From assembly GCA_030681615.1 (NCBI GenBank), contig JAUXSA010000001.1, forward strand, positions 54,166 through 118,165: a stretch of DNA of 64,000 bases, in the 5' to 3' direction. The stretch comes from Bacteroidota bacterium (GTDB lineage Bacteria; Bacteroidota; Bacteroidia; B-17B0; Aurantibacillaceae). The notes under the pieces are model-generated. The model worked only from the letters and a program-made list of their open reading frames with translations, was not told the origin of the DNA and made no database searches. Shown here in pieces: positions 35,369-43,248 of this stretch (position 1 is its first letter; every line of letters starts with the position of its first letter). The position numbers and the translations under genes were made by a program.

Positions 35369-37099
35369 TTGAATTCATTCGTAAAAAATAATTATTTAAA
35401 TCTTGTTATAGCATTTTGTGTTATTGTACTTTTTTTTGTAGTTCTTAGCTTCGAAAGGAAAATTGCAATTGATGGCGATGCGCGTGATTATTATTCTTAC
35501 CTCGTTTCACTTTTTATCGAGAATAATTTTACACATCAAAGCGGAAATGATTGGTATTTGATAGAAACACCTACAGGCACAATTAACGTTCATACTATTG
35601 GAGTTTCAATACTAATTGCGCCTTTCTTTTTTACAGCTTTACTTTTTTCAAAGATCTTTGGTTTTGAGGTGGATGGATTTTCTTTACCTTTTCAAATGGG
35701 GGTTTATTTTGCAGGGATCTTTTATTGCACAGTTGGATTGGTCTTCGTTAAAAAATTATTATTACAACTAAACATAAAACAAAACTACGTTGCTGCACTT
35801 ATTTTTTTAACCTGTTTTGGCACACACCTTTTTAGTTATGCAGTTAACGAACCTGGTATGCCACACGTTTACGCTTTTGCATTAACAAGTATGTTCTTTT
35901 ATTTTGTATTAAATCTTTTTCAAAAAAGAAAAGTAAAATATTATTATTTAAGCGCAGTTATTTTAGGTTTAATTATTCTTGTGCGTCCTGTAAATGTTAT
36001 TCTATTACTTTTTGTTCCTTTCTTTTTTCAAAATAAATACGATCTTATAAGTACTATAAAAGTGATAATAAAATCAAAATATTTTTATTTCTCAATCGTT
36101 ATTTTATTTTTAGTTTGTTCAATCCAAAGTATTGCCTGGTACAATCAAAACGGAAAACTCATTCAGGATTCTTACGCCGGTAATGGCTTTTACTTTAACG
36201 ATCCGCAGATATTTAAAATGCTGTTTGGATTTAATAACGGCTTATTTATTTACGTTCCGCTTTGTCTTTTATTGTTATTTGGTTTAATACCAATGTTTAA
36301 TATTAACAGGTATAAAGGTTTTGTTTTTGTTTTCTCTTTAGCTATTATCTTTTACATATTTGGATCTTATTGGGCCTATAATTATTTTGACGGATTTGGT
36401 ATCCGCACATTTGTAGATTTTATCCCCATGTTTATAATTGCAGGCGCATACATGTTCCAGAATTTTAAACCAAAATTAAAATACGCTGTTAGCATTGTGG
36501 CTTTACTTTTTTTGTGCATGAATCTTTTATATATTTATCAATACCGCAACGGAATCATTAAAGGAAACGGAATGAATTTTAATAAATACGCCTATGTATT
36601 CTTAAAAACAAATAAAGCATATGGCGATAGTTTGGGTGGGGCTAACGATCTGCCTTTGTACTCAAAAAATGGGGGCCAATTATTATTCGAAAGTAAAAGC
36701 GCCAAATACCCAAATGTTGTTTTTGATAGCATATACAATTTTAAAGATATAGAATATGGCGCCGGTTATGATCTTGATATTAAAAGAAGATCAAATAATT
36801 TTTATGTTGTTGCTGAATTTGAAAGAAAAGAAGTTTCAATAAATTCCTCTTATAACGCTTCCTTTAATTTGAATGGTTCGGGACCCGACAACAAAAGCAA
36901 AATTTATGAAGCCTTCAGATTAAACGAAATTCCCTCAACCGATTGTTGTGAGTGGAAAAAATGCACACTTTCAATGGGCGTTACCGGAAAATTTGAAGAG
37001 CATGATAAGCTGAGTTTTTTTATCTGGAACAAAAGTAAAGAAGCTTTTTATATAAAAAATTTAAACGTAAAAATATTCGATTATAGTTATAATATTTAA
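35369..37099 (+). CDS. GT-C-like polytopic membrane protein inserted in the suf operon
   Basis: 576 residues from a TTG start (no ATG at the N-terminus). About eleven membrane helices to residue 400, then a soluble beta-rich C-terminal domain (400-576). The first loop carries DGDARDYYSYLVSLF, the acidic position expected for GT-C glycosyltransferases. NEPGMPHVYAFAL, RPVNVILLLFVPF and GFYFNDPQIFKMLFGFNNGLFIYVPL align with the protein at 61508, so both belong to one family. Lipid-phosphate sugar donor is inference. The gaps to sufB and sufC are 10 and 9 nt. No Fe-S role is apparent. Confidence 0.82.
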   Translation: MNSFVKNNYLNLVIAFCVIVLFFVVLSFERKIAIDGDARDYYSYLVSLFIENNFTHQSGNDWYLIETPTGTINVHTIGVSILIAPFFFTALLFSKIFGFEVDGFSLPFQMGVYFAGIFYCTVGLVFVKKLLLQLNIKQNYVAALIFLTCFGTHLFSYAVNEPGMPHVYAFALTSMFFYFVLNLFQKRKVKYYYLSAVILGLIILVRPVNVILLLFVPFFFQNKYDLISTIKVIIKSKYFYFSIVILFLVCSIQSIAWYNQNGKLIQDSYAGNGFYFNDPQIFKMLFGFNNGLFIYVPLCLLLLFGLIPMFNINRYKGFVFVFSLAIIFYIFGSYWAYNYFDGFGIRTFVDFIPMFIIAGAYMFQNFKPKLKYAVSIVALLFLCMNLLYIYQYRNGIIKGNGMNFNKYAYVFLKTNKAYGDSLGGANDLPLYSKNGGQLLFESKSAKYPNVVFDSIYNFKDIEYGAGYDLDIKRRSNNFYVVAEFERKEVSINSSYNASFNLNGSGPDNKSKIYEAFRLNEIPSTDCCEWKKCTLSMGVTGKFEEHDKLSFFIWNKSKEAFYIKNLNVKIFDYSYNI

Positions 37100-37108
37100 A
37101 ACAACCAC

Positions 37109-37870
37109 ATGATAACAATTAAAAATCTACATGCCTCAATTGGCGATAAAGAAATATTAAAAGGAATTAATTTAGAAATTAAGGCCGGAGAAATTCATGC
37201 CATAATGGGGCCAAACGGTTCAGGAAAATCTACTCTTGCAAGTGTTTTAGCCGGGCGTGAAGATTATGAAGTTACACAAGGCGAAGTGATTTTTAATGGT
37301 AAGAACTTGTTGGATCTTGCCGCTGAAGACAGGGCACGTGAAGGGTTATTTTTAGCGTTTCAGTATCCTGTAGAAATACCGGGAGTAAGCAATATTAACT
37401 TTTTAAAGACCGCTTTAAATGAAATTCGAGCTTATCACGGACAAGAGGAAATGCCTGCGAAGGATTTTTTAGCATTGGTAAAAGAAAAACAAAAGTTGGT
37501 TGAGCTTGACGGAAAATTAACCAACAGAAGTGTGAACGAAGGATTTAGTGGTGGTGAAAAAAAGAGGAACGAGATCTTCCAAATGGCGATGTTAAATCCT
37601 AAACTAGCGGTATTAGATGAAACAGATAGCGGATTGGATATTGATGCTTTACGTATTGTTGCTACTGGTGTTAATGCATTAAAGAGTAAAGAAAACGCTT
37701 TTGTTGTAATTACACACTACCAACGCTTATTAGATTATATCGTTCCTGATTTTGTACATATTTTATACAATGGTCAAATTGTAAGATCAGGTGGTAAAGA
37801 ATTAGCGTTAGAATTAGAAGCAAAAGGATATGACGAGATCAAAAAACAGTTTGAAAGTTTAGAAAAGTAA
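37109..37870 (+). CDS. sufC: Fe-S assembly ATPase SufC
   Basis: 253 residues. ABC-type ATPase of the SufBC2D complex. Walker A GPNGSGKST, Q-loop AFQYPVEIPGV (typical SufC), signature FSGGEKKRNEI, Walker B LAVLDETDSGLDIDALR, and the H-loop VVITHYQRLL. Normal length. Followed by sufD after one base. Confidence 0.97.
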   Translation: MITIKNLHASIGDKEILKGINLEIKAGEIHAIMGPNGSGKSTLASVLAGREDYEVTQGEVIFNGKNLLDLAAEDRAREGLFLAFQYPVEIPGVSNINFLKTALNEIRAYHGQEEMPAKDFLALVKEKQKLVELDGKLTNRSVNEGFSGGEKKRNEIFQMAMLNPKLAVLDETDSGLDIDALRIVATGVNALKSKENAFVVITHYQRLLDYIVPDFVHILYNGQIVRSGGKELALELEAKGYDEIKKQFESLEK

Positions 37871-37871
37871 T

Positions 37872-39146
37872 ATGATAGCTGAGAAATCAAACACTGCACA
37901 ATTAATAATCGATAAGATCTCTTCTTCAGCAGAGAAGGTTAATTTTATTGATAATGACCAACTTTCTAAAGCATTATTGTATTTAGAGAATAAGGGTATT
38001 CCAAATAATAAACACGAAGACTATAAGTACTGTAATATTGATGGGATCTTTAAAAAAGAATTTAAAAATATTGAGCAAAAATTAAATTCTGTTACCGATG
38101 TTGCGCAATACAAGTTAAAGGATGCTTTAACGTTAGTTGTTGTAAACGGGAATTATTCAGAAAGCTTAAGCGATAAGCTAATTTTAAATGGCTTACACCT
38201 CACGGCTTTTTCTAATCTTGATAAAGATGAGAAAAAATTAATTGGGTCTTTGGCGAATGTAGAGTCTGACGCTTTTATTGCTTTAAACACAGCGTTTAGT
38301 GGAACAGGTTTTCACTTAAAAATAGCAGATAACGAACAGCTGCAAATACCAATTCATATTTTGTACGTGTCAAGTGCAAATTCAGAGGCATTGGTAAATC
38401 CAAGAAATGTGATTGAATTGGGAAAAAATGCGGAAGCAACAATTATCGAAGAACAAATTTGTATTGGCACAGGAAAAGTGTTCACTAACTTTTTAAGTGA
38501 AAAATTTGTTGGCGAAAATGCGAAATTAACTTCCTACACTTTTCAAAATGAAGGCAAAAACGGCTTTTCTGTAAATACAAACCAGGTAACAATTAGCCGT
38601 TACGGTAAATACGATAATACAACCGTTACGTTAAGTGGGGCATTGGTTCGTAATAATCACAATGTAGTGTTAGGAGCGCAAAATTGCGAGGCGCATTTAA
38701 ATGGCTTATTTACAACAAAAAATAATCAGTTGGTAGATAACCATACGTTGATGGATCATCAAATGCCAAATTGCGAAAGCAATGAATTGTATAAAGGTAT
38801 CATCACAGATAAAAGTACCGGCGTTTTTAACGGTAAGATCTATGTAAGAAAAGATGCTCAAAAAACAAACGCTTACCAAAGCAGTAAGAATATTTTATTA
38901 AGTGACGATGCTACTATAAATACAAAACCGCAATTGGAAATTTATGCCGATGATGTAAAATGTTCGCACGGCACATCTACAGGTAAAATAGATGAGGTAG
39001 CAGTTTTCTATTTGAATGCAAGAGGTATTGGCCGCGAAAGCGCAAAGAAATTATTATTGAATGCTTTTGCGCAGGAAGTAATTAATAAAATTGAAGTTGA
39101 CGAACTAAAAGATAAAATTTTGAATCTGTTTGAGAACGAATTATAA
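37872..39146 (+). CDS. sufD: Fe-S assembly protein SufD
   Basis: 424 residues. Partner of SufB in the scaffold. The N-terminal helical part (KALLYLENKGIPNNKHEDYKYC) is followed by the right-handed beta-helix with NCEAHLNGLF, HQMPNCESNELYKGIITDKSTGVFNGKIYV and DVKCSHGTSTGKIDE (conserved Cys and His). The stop TAA abuts the TTG start of sufS. Confidence 0.94.
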   Translation: MIAEKSNTAQLIIDKISSSAEKVNFIDNDQLSKALLYLENKGIPNNKHEDYKYCNIDGIFKKEFKNIEQKLNSVTDVAQYKLKDALTLVVVNGNYSESLSDKLILNGLHLTAFSNLDKDEKKLIGSLANVESDAFIALNTAFSGTGFHLKIADNEQLQIPIHILYVSSANSEALVNPRNVIELGKNAEATIIEEQICIGTGKVFTNFLSEKFVGENAKLTSYTFQNEGKNGFSVNTNQVTISRYGKYDNTTVTLSGALVRNNHNVVLGAQNCEAHLNGLFTTKNNQLVDNHTLMDHQMPNCESNELYKGIITDKSTGVFNGKIYVRKDAQKTNAYQSSKNILLSDDATINTKPQLEIYADDVKCSHGTSTGKIDEVAVFYLNARGIGRESAKKLLLNAFAQEVINKIEVDELKDKILNLFENEL

Positions 39147-40364
39147 TTGAAAGAGCAAAATAAAATACGTGAGCAATTCCCCATTCTTAACCAAAAAATA
39201 AATGGTTACAACCTTGTGTATTTTGATAATGGTGCAACCAGTCAAAAACCTCTTTCAGTTATTGAAAGTATTTCTGATTATTACAAAAATTCCAATTCCA
39301 ATATTCACCGTGGTGTTCATACACTTAGCAGAAAAGCAACAGAACTGTTTGAACAAGCCCGTAAAACTCTTGCTCAACATTTTAATGTAAACAATGATCA
39401 GCAACTTATATTTACTGCCGGTACAACCGATTCTATAAATATGGTTGCGCAAGGCCTGGCTAAAAATTATCTGCAAACTGGCGACGAAATTATTTTGTCA
39501 ACCTACGAACATCATTCAAATATTTTACCATGGCAATTATGGGCAGAGGCAAATGGAGGAAAATTAAAAGTTATTCCTTTATTAGAAGATCAGACAATTG
39601 ATTACGCTGCAATTCCCGCATTAATTTCTGCAAAAACAAAGTTGATTGCTATTACACATGTTTCAAATACGTTGGGTTTAATAACGGATCTTGAAAAAAT
39701 TAAAACAATAGCTCAAAAAAATAATATTCCAATTTTAGTGGATGGGGCACAGTCTGCACCACACATGCCAATTGATCTTCAAAAACTGAATGTTGATTTT
39801 TTTGTATGTAGTGCACATAAAATGTACGGGCCAACCGGTATTGGTTTATTATATCTTTCTGAGAAATGGTTAAAAGAGCTTTCTACTTCAAAACCGGGTG
39901 GTGGTACAATTAAAACCGTGACCTTCGAAAAAACTGAGTATGCGGAAGGTGCTTTGCGTTTTGAACCTGGCACCCCAAATATTTCGGGTGCAATTGGTTT
40001 TGCCGCTGCAATTGATTTTATGAATTCAGTCGGCACGCAAACTATTTTTGATCACGAACATGAATTGGTGCAGTATGCTCAAAAAAAGATGAGTGAAATA
40101 CCGGAGGTAATTATTTATGGAAAGAGTGATCATAAAGCGGGCGTTATTTCTTTCAATATAAAAGAACAGCATCCTTTTGATGTTGGAACTTTGTTGGATA
40201 AATACGGCATTGCTGTTAGGACCGGTCACCATTGCACACAACCTTTAATGCACTGTTTAAATGTACAAGGTACGGTTAGAATTTCGTTTGCTATTTATAA
40301 TACAAAAGAAGAGATAGATATTTTTATTGAGAAGCTAGTGAAAGTGATTAAAATGTTGAACTAG
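39147..40364 (+). CDS. sufS: Cysteine desulfurase SufS
   Basis: 405 residues from a TTG start placed directly after the sufD stop; the N-terminus KEQNKIREQFPILNQKING fits the family, so the start is credible. PLP enzyme that mobilises sulfur from cysteine. HRGVHTLSRKATELFEQAR, PLP Lys225 in CSAHKMYGPTG, and active-site Cys363 in VRTGHHCTQPLM on the loop typical of group II desulfurases. Works with SufE just downstream. Confidence 0.96.
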   Translation: MKEQNKIREQFPILNQKINGYNLVYFDNGATSQKPLSVIESISDYYKNSNSNIHRGVHTLSRKATELFEQARKTLAQHFNVNNDQQLIFTAGTTDSINMVAQGLAKNYLQTGDEIILSTYEHHSNILPWQLWAEANGGKLKVIPLLEDQTIDYAAIPALISAKTKLIAITHVSNTLGLITDLEKIKTIAQKNNIPILVDGAQSAPHMPIDLQKLNVDFFVCSAHKMYGPTGIGLLYLSEKWLKELSTSKPGGGTIKTVTFEKTEYAEGALRFEPGTPNISGAIGFAAAIDFMNSVGTQTIFDHEHELVQYAQKKMSEIPEVIIYGKSDHKAGVISFNIKEQHPFDVGTLLDKYGIAVRTGHHCTQPLMHCLNVQGTVRISFAIYNTKEEIDIFIEKLVKVIKMLN

Positions 40365-40390
40365 GACTAACGACAAAAGACTAATGACTA
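40365..40390. repeat. GACTAA-type repeat tract between sufS and sufE
   Basis: Loosely repeated GACTAACGAC and GACTAATGACT units fill the whole gap. The ATG inside GACTAATGACT (40379-40389) is the sufE start codon. The same 11-mer occurs at 41240-41250 in the same orientation, and reverse-complement units occur at 40791-40830. Confidence 0.65.
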
Positions 40391-40800
40391 TTAACGAAAT
40401 AGAAAAAGAAATTATTGAAGAGTTTGAGATCTTTGGTGACGATTGGGAAGGTAAATACGAGCACCTGATCGACATTGGAAAGTCTTTGCCTTTAATAAAA
40501 GAAGAATTTAAAACAGAAGACAGAATTATAAAAGGATGTCAGAGTAGGGTATGGTTAAATTCTGAATTGAAAGATGGAAAAGTTGTTTATACTGCAGATG
40601 CCGATGCGATAATTACTAAGGGAATGGTAGCATTAATGGTAAGAGTTTTATCAGGCCATAAAGCAGAAGAAATTGTAAAAGCAGATCTTAAATTTGTGGA
40701 TACAATTGGTTTAAAAGAACATTTAAGTCCTACAAGAGCAAATGGTTTAGTTAGTATGATAAATAAAATGAAGATGGATGCGCTTTCGTTTAGTCGATAG
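40384..40800 (+). CDS. sufE: Sulfur acceptor SufE
   Basis: 138 residues. Takes persulfide from SufS; acceptor Cys52 lies in IIKGCQSRVWL. GDDWEGKYEHLIDIGKSLP at the N-terminus and LKEHLSPTRANGLVSMINKMK at the end are family blocks. Its start codon and its last codons lie inside the two flanking GACTAA-type tracts, so the repeats reach into the coding ends. Confidence 0.95.
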   Translation: MTINEIEKEIIEEFEIFGDDWEGKYEHLIDIGKSLPLIKEEFKTEDRIIKGCQSRVWLNSELKDGKVVYTADADAIITKGMVALMVRVLSGHKAEEIVKADLKFVDTIGLKEHLSPTRANGLVSMINKMKMDALSFSR

Positions 40801-40803
40801 TGG

Positions 40804-41238
40804 CTAGTCGTTAGAATATAGTCCTGGACTTAAAAAGATAAATAAGATGACTGCGTTTAAAAGTTTCGAAGAAATAATTTCCTGGCAAAAAGCGAGAGTT
40901 TTGTGCAAGGAGATCTATATTCTTTCTTCAAATGATAAATTTGCTAAAGACTATGGGTTAAGAGACCAAATTAGAAGAAGTGGAGTTTCAGTTATGGCAA
41001 ATATTGCCGAAGGATATGAAAGAAAGTCAGATGGGGATTTCAAACGGTTCCTTAATATTTCAAAAGGGTCTTTAGCTGAAGTAAAATCTCATTTATATAT
41101 TGCTTTAGATCTGGAATATATTTCTGATGATAAATTTAAAAAGTTAGCTTCTGATATTGACGAAATTAATAAAACATTATACGGTTTAATAAATTATTTA
41201 AAAAACTAGTTAGTTTAGGACTAAAATCTATCGACTGA
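40804..41238. repeat. Inverted-repeat pair bracketing the second four-helix-bundle gene
   Basis: Arms 40804-40830 and 41212-41238 match at 20 of 27 positions in inverted orientation; TAGTCCT and AGTCG are perfect blocks. They belong to longer tracts (40791-40830 and 41211-41250) of the GACTAA family. The arms lie 16 nt before the gene and 2 nt after it. Confidence 0.65.
40847..41209 (+). CDS. Four-helix-bundle protein (S23 / 23S rRNA intervening-sequence family), copy 2
   Basis: 120 residues. FEEIISWQKARVLCKEIY, DYGLRDQIRRSGVSVMANIAEGYER, FLNISKGSLAEVKSHLYI and YGLINYLKN give the same signature as copy 1, with roughly half the residues identical, so the two are diverged relatives and not a recent duplication. 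It is inserted between sufE and the DUF59 gene and bracketed by inverted GACTAA-type repeats, a family different from that around copy 1. Nucleic-acid binding is inferred from Avd and rRNA-IVS relatives. Confidence 0.92.
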   Translation: MTAFKSFEEIISWQKARVLCKEIYILSSNDKFAKDYGLRDQIRRSGVSVMANIAEGYERKSDGDFKRFLNISKGSLAEVKSHLYIALDLEYISDDKFKKLASDIDEINKTLYGLINYLKN

Positions 41239-41258
41239 CGACTAATGACTTAATAAGA

Positions 41259-41588
41259 ATGGCAGCAATAATAGTTACAAAAAATACAGAGTTAATGCAA
41301 CGCATTATCGAAGAGATCAAGACCTGTTTTGATCCGGAAATCCCTGTAGATGTTTGGGAATTAGGTTTGATATATGAATTGCATTTGGATGATGAAAATA
41401 ATTTAAAGATCGTAATGACTTTAACATCGCCAAACTGCCCGGTAGCAGAGAGTTTACCGGCTGAAGTAGAAAATAAATGTAAATTAGTTGCCGGTGTAAA
41501 GTCAGCTGAATTAAAATTAACCTTTGAGCCAACCTGGGAAAAAGAAATGATGAGCGAAGTAGCGCAGTTGGAATTAGGATTTATGTAA
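41259..41588 (+). CDS. SUF-associated DUF59 (MIP18/SufT-like) protein
   Basis: 109 residues. DUF59 fold: IIEEIKTCFDPEIPVDVWELGLIYELHLDDE, then MTLTSPNCPVAESLPAEVENKC with the conserved Cys. Bacterial members in suf operons help mature Fe-S proteins, like eukaryotic CIA2. Its start is reached through the GACTAA tract that follows the second 4HB gene. The ATG falls 9 nt after that tract. Confidence 0.93.
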   Translation: MAAIIVTKNTELMQRIIEEIKTCFDPEIPVDVWELGLIYELHLDDENNLKIVMTLTSPNCPVAESLPAEVENKCKLVAGVKSAELKLTFEPTWEKEMMSEVAQLELGFM

Positions 41589-41593
41589 GCAAC

Positions 41594-41646
41594 CAATCCC
41601 CCTTTGAAAAGGGGGGTGAGATAGCTTGTGTGTTGTTGGGGGATTG
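41594..41646. repeat. G/C-rich inverted repeat between DUF59 and DUF2480 genes
   Basis: CAATCCCCC (41594-41602) is matched by GGGGGATTG (41638-41646). Within it CCCCCTTT (41598-41605) can also pair with AAAGGGGG (41608-41615). In this AT-rich genome it stands out in base composition. No T run follows, so a simple terminator is unlikely. Confidence 0.7.
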
Positions 41647-41663
41647 AAATAAACAGAAGCAAA

Positions 41664-42170
41664 ATGGATGAGATAGTAAATAAGGTTTCAAACAGTGGCA
41701 TTGTTACCATCGATCTGGAAGAATTTTATGTTCCGGGCGAACGTGTTTTATTTGATATTAAACCACATTTGTTCATGGAGCAAATTCTGAAAGAAAAAGA
41801 TTTTAGGGAATTTATTAAAGCAAACGATTGGAGTATTTATAAAGATAAAATTGTTGGATTGATCTGTACAGCTGATGCCATTGTGCCTACATGGGCTTAT
41901 ATGTTGTTGACACTGGCCATAGAGCCTTATGCTAAGAGAATTATTTTTGGAAATTTAAAAGATATAGAGAATATTTTATTCGCAGAAAAATTAAACGCTT
42001 TAGATACCTCTCAATTTAAAGATGCCCGTGTAGTTATAAAAGGTTGCGGCGAAAAAGAGCTACCAACAAATGCCTATGTGCAATTAACTACTTTATTAAA
42101 ACCTCTTGCTAAAAGTATAATGTATGGTGAGCCGTGTAGTACGGTGCCTTTGTATAAGGCAAAAAATTAA
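41664..42170 (+). CDS. DUF2480 family protein
   Basis: 168 residues from the ATG at 41664; an upstream in-frame ATG at 41628 only translates the repeat. Visible blocks: VTIDLEEFYVPGERVLFDIKPHLFMEQILKEKDFREF, IVGLICTADAIVPTWAYMLL and VVIKGCGEKELPTNAYVQLT. A Bacteroidota family of unknown function often found after suf genes. Last plus-strand gene of the suf run; its end overlaps the convergent lipoprotein by 4 nt. Confidence 0.88.
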   Translation: MDEIVNKVSNSGIVTIDLEEFYVPGERVLFDIKPHLFMEQILKEKDFREFIKANDWSIYKDKIVGLICTADAIVPTWAYMLLTLAIEPYAKRIIFGNLKDIENILFAEKLNALDTSQFKDARVVIKGCGEKELPTNAYVQLTTLLKPLAKSIMYGEPCSTVPLYKAKN

Positions 42171-42511
42171 TTATCCCTTCTTTCGTATTGGCAGGCTTCG
42201 GGTAAATTAGAGTAGGCGTAATCGTTACCAAAAAATAATTCGTTATCGTAACCGGCGCTTGCAACCGATTTTAAAACTGCGTCCGTATTTAAGATCGCGG
42301 TATCAATTTTAAATTTTAAAAGTTTTGAATCAGCATTCCAGCTGGCATCAGAAACACCGTTTAATTTACAGGCTTTTTCAATATTGTGTTTGCAAATTTC
42401 GTTGTTACCCCAAACATGAAAAGTTTTTTCAACTACAGTATTTGAATTAGAACCGCAAGATATAAAAAGCAGAAAAGAGAAAAAGAACGTAAACTGTAAA
42501 ACTCGCCTCAT
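42167..42511 (-). CDS. Lipoprotein with heavy-metal-associated-like domain
   Basis: 114 residues. Lipoprotein signal with lipobox FISC (Cys19). Mature part TFHVWGNNEICKHNIEKACKLNGVSDASWNADSKLLKFKID to SVASAGYDNE has the beta-alpha-beta rhythm of MerP/HMA domains. Only one cysteine of the metal-binding CxxC remains (EICKHNIE), so copper binding is uncertain. It overlaps the deacetylase gene by 4 nt. Confidence 0.75.
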   Translation of the reverse strand: MRRVLQFTFFFSFLLFISCGSNSNTVVEKTFHVWGNNEICKHNIEKACKLNGVSDASWNADSKLLKFKIDTAILNTDAVLKSVASAGYDNELFFGNDYAYSNLPEACQYERRDN

Positions 42512-43131
42512 GATTCTATAACATTAAATTTGTAGTGCAAATGTGCAAAATGTTTCAGATATAACGGCAAAGAATAGCGTAAATTTTTTTCAGCCTTGTA
42601 ATTATCGTGAAACAGCACTATACTGCCGGGTTTTGTATTGAGAATCACGTTATTAGCGCATGCTTTTTCACTTATTTTCTCATAATCGTAACTTATCACA
42701 TCCCAAAAAATAATTTTAAAGCCTTTATCCAGCAAAGCCTTGTACTGGCTACGTTTCAGCTGTCCATAGGGTGGGCGAAAAAGGTCATTTTTAACAATTT
42801 TACGACAGTCTTCTGCCTCATTTATATAATTTAATGATTCTGTTTTAAAACCTCTTGGGTGGTACATTGTATGATTTGCTACCATGTGGCCCTCTTGTTT
42901 TATACGCTCAAAAATATCGGGATTTTTTAAAATATTGGAGCCTACACAAAAAAAAGTAGCTTTAGCATCAAATTTTTTTAGCTCGTCCAAAACCCATTCT
43001 GTAAGCCCGGGTATAGGACCATCATCAAAAGTCAGGTAAATTATTTTTTCAATTGTGTTAATTTTCCATACAGCTTTTGGATAGATCAATTTTAAAAATG
43101 ATTTTGGCTGTATAAGTAAAATATTCTTCAA
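42508..43131 (-). CDS. Polysaccharide deacetylase (NodB-like, CE4)
   Basis: 207 residues. TFDDGPIPG with the catalytic Asp pair, HMVANHTMYHPRG with the two metal-binding His, FRPPYGQLKRSQ and LFHDNYKAEKNLRYSLPLYL. Removes N-acetyl groups from a glycan such as peptidoglycan or a surface polysaccharide. No signal peptide is obvious; the N-terminus is MKNILLIQPKSFLKLIYPK. Coupled to the HMA-like lipoprotein. Confidence 0.9.
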   Translation of the reverse strand: MKNILLIQPKSFLKLIYPKAVWKINTIEKIIYLTFDDGPIPGLTEWVLDELKKFDAKATFFCVGSNILKNPDIFERIKQEGHMVANHTMYHPRGFKTESLNYINEAEDCRKIVKNDLFRPPYGQLKRSQYKALLDKGFKIIFWDVISYDYEKISEKACANNVILNTKPGSIVLFHDNYKAEKNLRYSLPLYLKHFAHLHYKFNVIES

Positions 43132-43153
43132 TCTAAATATTTTTTAGATATAA

Positions 43154-43246
43154 GTTTAACCACAAAGTACGCGAAGTTTACTTAAAGTTCACAAAGAAAA
43201 GATCTTTGTTTGCTTTACGCCTTCTTAGCGTTCTTAGTGGTTAAAC
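43154..43246. repeat. 93-nt long hairpin of a GTTTAACCAC repeat family
   Basis: Outer arms 43154-43176 and 43224-43246 match at 20 of 23 positions inverted, with perfect ends GTTTAACCAC/GTGGTTAAAC. A nested stem ACAAAGA (43191-43197) / TCTTTGT (43203-43209) lies inside. It fills the gap between the deacetylase gene start and the DUF2723 stop. Confidence 0.75.
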
Positions 43247-43248
43247 AT

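Noticed and set aside
33463..41209. Diversity-generating retroelement
   Set aside because: No reverse transcriptase gene and no template/variable repeat pair with adenine-specific changes were found in the window.
41628..41663. Upstream ATG giving a 12-residue longer DUF2480 protein
   Set aside because: It would translate part of the G/C-rich repeat; the ATG at 41664 starts the conserved domain.
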